A DNA stretch of 64,000 bases from an uncultured Alphaproteobacteria bacterium (GTDB lineage: Bacteria > Pseudomonadota > Alphaproteobacteria > SP197), in contig CALSLK010000005.1 of NCBI GenBank assembly GCA_943787175.1, positions 124,001 to 188,000 on the forward strand, in the 5' to 3' direction. Position 1 is the stretch's first letter; the number at the start of each line of letters is the position of its first letter. A program made the position numbers and the translations under genes. Shown one piece after another: positions 61,428 to 64,000 of the stretch. A model generated the notes under the pieces. The model ran no database searches. It saw only the letters and a program-made list of their open reading frames with translations, and was not told the DNA's origin.

Positions 61428-62687
61428 TCAGTTCAGCCGTGAAGCAATACGATCATACTGTGACAGTCCGGATTTCTGGCCGATCGTGGCAACGGTCGGT
61501 GTGACATCATTCAACAGGCGGCAAGCGCAGCGACGGACGTCTTCAAGGCAGACATCGTCGAGCTTTTTGACAATCTCATCCTGTGTCACGGCACGGTTGT
61601 AGATCAGCATCTGGCGGGCCAGCGCCTCGCAGCGCGATGCCGTGCTTTCCCGCGACATCAACAGACCGGCCTTCAATTGGGTACGTGCACGGTCTAGTTC
61701 CTTGCCATCAAGGCCGTCGCAGGCACGCAGCAGTTCCTCGGCGATAACATCAGCGACCTCGTTGGCGTCTTCTTCGGCACTTCCCGCATAGACCCCGAAC
61801 AGGCCATTGTCGGCAAACGAGGAATGAAAGGCATAGATGCTGTAGGCAAGGCCACGTTTTTCACGCACCTCCTGGAACAGGCGCGATGACATGCCCCCAC
61901 CCAACGCGTTGGTGAAAAGCTGGATCGGAAAATAGTCGACATCCTCGAAACCCACGCCATCACATCCGGCAATCAGGTGAACCTGTTCCACATCGTCTTC
62001 GTGCTCAATGGCGCCACCGGCATAGGCAGCAGGCGGCGTTTCATGGCCGTTGGAGTGCCGTAAGCCAGCAAACTGCTCCTCGGCCAGACGCACGACCTCA
62101 TCATGGTCGACCGACCCTGCAGCGGTCAGAATCATGCTGTCGGCCGTGTAGTAACGTTCCATGAAATCAACCAGCGACTGGCGCTGAAAGCCCTCCACCC
62201 GTTTGGCTGTTCCCAGAATCGAGCGGCCCATGGGCTGATCGGGAAAGGCGCGCTCCTGATAGAGGTCAAAAATCAGATCGTCCGGCGTGTCGAAGACCTG
62301 GGCGATCTCCTGCATCACCACCCAACGCTCTTTTTCCAGCTCATCCTCCGCAAAGGTCGAGTTCTGGAGGATGTCGGCCAGCATATCGATTGCCAGCGGC
62401 ACGTCGTTTTTCAGAACCCGTGCGTAATAGGCCGTGTTCTCGCGCGATGTATAGGCATTGACGTGCCCGCCGACATCTTCGATTTCCTTGGCAATAGCCT
62501 GGGCGTCACGCCGCTGCGTGCCTTTGAAGGCCATGTGTTCGAGAAGATGCGAGATACCGTTGAGTTCCACCGGCTCATCGCGAGCCCCGACATCGACCCA
62601 AACGCCGACAGCGGCCGATTCAACACCGTCGATCGCATCTGTGGCGACCCGCATTCCGTTCTTCAACGTCGTGATTTCAACCGTCAT
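61428..62687 (-). CDS. M16-family zinc protease (processing-peptidase type)
   Basis: 419 residues from ATG 62687. The inverted zinc motif HLLEH gives His47, Glu50, His51; the second glutamate lies about 75 residues later in EKERWVVMQEI. Relatives include the mitochondrial processing peptidase beta subunit. No signal peptide. Between thrC and rimJ, all on the minus strand, an order often seen in Rhodospirillales. Confidence 0.92.
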   Translation of the reverse strand: MTVEITTLKNGMRVATDAIDGVESAAVGVWVDVGARDEPVELNGISHLLEHMAFKGTQRRDAQAIAKEIEDVGGHVNAYTSRENTAYYARVLKNDVPLAIDMLADILQNSTFAEDELEKERWVVMQEIAQVFDTPDDLIFDLYQERAFPDQPMGRSILGTAKRVEGFQRQSLVDFMERYYTADSMILTAAGSVDHDEVVRLAEEQFAGLRHSNGHETPPAAYAGGAIEHEDDVEQVHLIAGCDGVGFEDVDYFPIQLFTNALGGGMSSRLFQEVREKRGLAYSIYAFHSSFADNGLFGVYAGSAEEDANEVADVIAEELLRACDGLDGKELDRARTQLKAGLLMSRESTASRCEALARQMLIYNRAVTQDEIVKKLDDVCLEDVRRCACRLLNDVTPTVATIGQKSGLSQYDRIASRLN

Positions 62688-62746
62688 GTCACTCCCAAAA
62701 CCAGTGATTCCTGAGACTCTCACGGTCTCATTTTGCAATCACACGG

Positions 62747-64000
62747 CTAGTTCGATTCGCCCAAGATGAAAGCCTGCACAGCAGCCAGTTCGTTTGGCAA
62801 GCGTATCGCACGTTCCGGCTTCTCCATGATCGCTGCCAACGCCGCCGGAACCGCCGGTTTTTTACCCAATGCCGACGCCACGGCGTCGGGAAACTTGGCC
62901 GGATGCGCCTGTCCGTGGGTGATCACGGGAATCGCTGGATCCAGCCCGGCCGAACGTGCAGCAGCCGTACCGCAGGCCGTGTGGGGATCAAGGATGTAGC
63001 CGGTCTGCCCATGCATGCGTGCAATTTCGGCCCGAATGCCGTCATCGTCCAGGCGGTGGCTCGCCATCAGCGATTGCGCTGTTTTATGGGCCGATGCATC
63101 AACTTCGAAGCCGCCTGACTGGGAAAGCCGGGCCATGAGGCGTGCATTGGCGTCAGCATCGCGCCCATGAAGCTCAAACAGCAGACGCTCGAAGTTGCTT
63201 GAAACCTGGATATCCATGCTGGGCGAAAGGGTCGGCTGCACACCGGTTGTGCGGTACCCCCCGGTTTCCAGGAACCGGTGAAGGATGTCGTTGGCATTGG
63301 TCGCAACAATGAACTTCTCGATGGGCAGGCCCATCTGCAGCGCGACATAACCAGCAAAGGCAGCGCCAAAGTTGGCCGACGGCACACTATAGGCAACACT
63401 CCGGTCGGGCGCGCCAAGACGCACGGCAGACGCGACGTAGTAGGCGCTCTGGGCCATGACGCGCGCCCAGTTGATCGAGTTGACGGCAGCCATCGAAATG
63501 CGTTTGCGGAACGCCACATCGTTGAACATCGCCTTGACCAGCGCCTGACAGTCATCAAACGTCCCGTCGAGCGCGATGCAATGCACGTTGCCTGCATCCA
63601 CCGTGGTCATCTGGCGGCGCTGTACTTCGCTGACCCGCCCGTGGGGGAACAGAATGTAGACATCCATGTTCGCGCGCCCGGCACAGCCAGCGATGGCAGC
63701 AGACCCCGTATCACCAGATGTTGCCCCAACTATCGTGATGCGCTCGCCACGCCGATCCAGCGCACGATCGAACAGGCGGCCCAGAAGCTGCAGCGCCAGA
63801 TCCTTGAACGCGAAGGTCGGGCCGTGAAACAATTCCAGCAACCAATCGTTGTCGCCGGTCTGCACCATGGGCACGACAGCCTGATGATCGAAAACCGCAT
63901 AGGTTTCCTGCGTCATGGCAAGGAGCTCATCAGGGCTGATCCAGCCTTCAACAAAAGGCTCCATGACCTTTGCTGCGATCTGCGCATAGGACATGCCCTG
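62747..64000 (-). CDS. thrC: Threonine synthase, truncated by window edge
   Basis: The PLP lysine lies in HGPTFAFKDLALQLLGR; then VGATSGDTGSAAI and YSVPSANFGAAFAGY, all typical of the long bacterial ThrC. The visible ORF begins at an internal ATG (63994), but the frame is open to base 64000 and the usual N-terminal 50 residues are missing, so the start lies outside. Converts O-phosphohomoserine, the ThrB product, into threonine. Confidence 0.95.
   Translation of the reverse strand, partial: QGMSYAQIAAKVMEPFVEGWISPDELLAMTQETYAVFDHQAVVPMVQTGDNDWLLELFHGPTFAFKDLALQLLGRLFDRALDRRGERITIVGATSGDTGSAAIAGCAGRANMDVYILFPHGRVSEVQRRQMTTVDAGNVHCIALDGTFDDCQALVKAMFNDVAFRKRISMAAVNSINWARVMAQSAYYVASAVRLGAPDRSVAYSVPSANFGAAFAGYVALQMGLPIEKFIVATNANDILHRFLETGGYRTTGVQPTLSPSMDIQVSSNFERLLFELHGRDADANARLMARLSQSGGFEVDASAHKTAQSLMASHRLDDDGIRAEIARMHGQTGYILDPHTACGTAAARSAGLDPAIPVITHGQAHPAKFPDAVASALGKKPAVPAALAAIMEKPERAIRLPNELAAVQAFILGESN

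Overview
The window is a dense, GC-rich chromosomal segment from an alphaproteobacterium, most likely Rhodospirillales-like. This is inferred from the split ATP synthase arrangement (atpI-B-E-F'-F with no F1 genes beside it), the neighbour pairs ispH-thrB-rnhA, mutY/dciA-like/dsbA/smc and rimJ/M16 protease/thrC, a two-subunit glycine decarboxylase (gcvPA/gcvPB), and a GTTC-N7-GTTC box of the alphaproteobacterial LexA type. No rRNA is present; there is one tRNA (Gln, UUG).

Layout. 1-2.0 kb: an ankyrin protein at the edge and a fatty-acid desaturase. 2.0-2.55 kb: a gene-free, repeat-rich spacer. 2.55-11.1 kb: an eleven-gene, same-strand run, nearly all with overlapping or 1-base junctions: M81 (MlrC-like) metallopeptidase, ChaC-type gamma-glutamylcyclotransferase, two EamA exporters, amidase, FIVE tandem GFA-family (Mss4-fold) zinc proteins and a bicupin. 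Its glutathione/peptide theme makes it the best candidate for an undescribed catabolic or detoxification pathway. 11.2-13.9 kb: a GbsR/MarR regulator with its own palindromic operator, DUF4166, and a membrane-SDR fusion. 14-21 kb: NmrA-type reductase, serine hydrolase, a one-component HTH plus binding-protein regulator facing a tungstate ABC transporter (tupBCA), a small protein and an SDR. 21.2-27.2 kb: tRNA-Gln, UDP-sugar dehydrogenase, ispE, a TPR lipoprotein and ETF-QO. 27.3-41 kb: uracil-DNA glycosylase, Slt, MoaB, acyl-CoA ligase, MFS, a glycosyltransferase pair, an SOS-box radical SAM protein, amine oxidase, a KefB-type antiporter, rnhB, mutY and a dciA-like gene. 41.2-48.0 kb: dsbA, smc and the F0 operon, ended by a strong terminator.

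48.06-51.28 kb is an intact-looking 3.2-kb IS1595-family element with 26-bp terminal inverted repeats (one mismatch) and an 8-bp TTTCTTTT target duplication. It landed exactly in the T-tract of the atp terminator. Besides a DDE transposase it carries cargo: an XRE-ImmA/IrrE protease gene, a DUF4411 (PIN-like) gene and a 47-residue protein, all translationally coupled to the transposase, plus a stand-alone Cas2/SinR-like gene on the other strand. Two of the cargo genes have in-frame TGA codons, so the defence or toxin-antitoxin-like module appears to be decaying.

51.3-64 kb is housekeeping: the gcvT-H-PA-PB operon under a tandem glycine riboswitch, a lipoprotein, a CDGSH protein, ispH, thrB, rnhA, peroxiredoxin, a palindromic-repeat spacer, YqgE/AlgH, a RimJ-like acetyltransferase, an M16 protease and thrC, which runs off the end.
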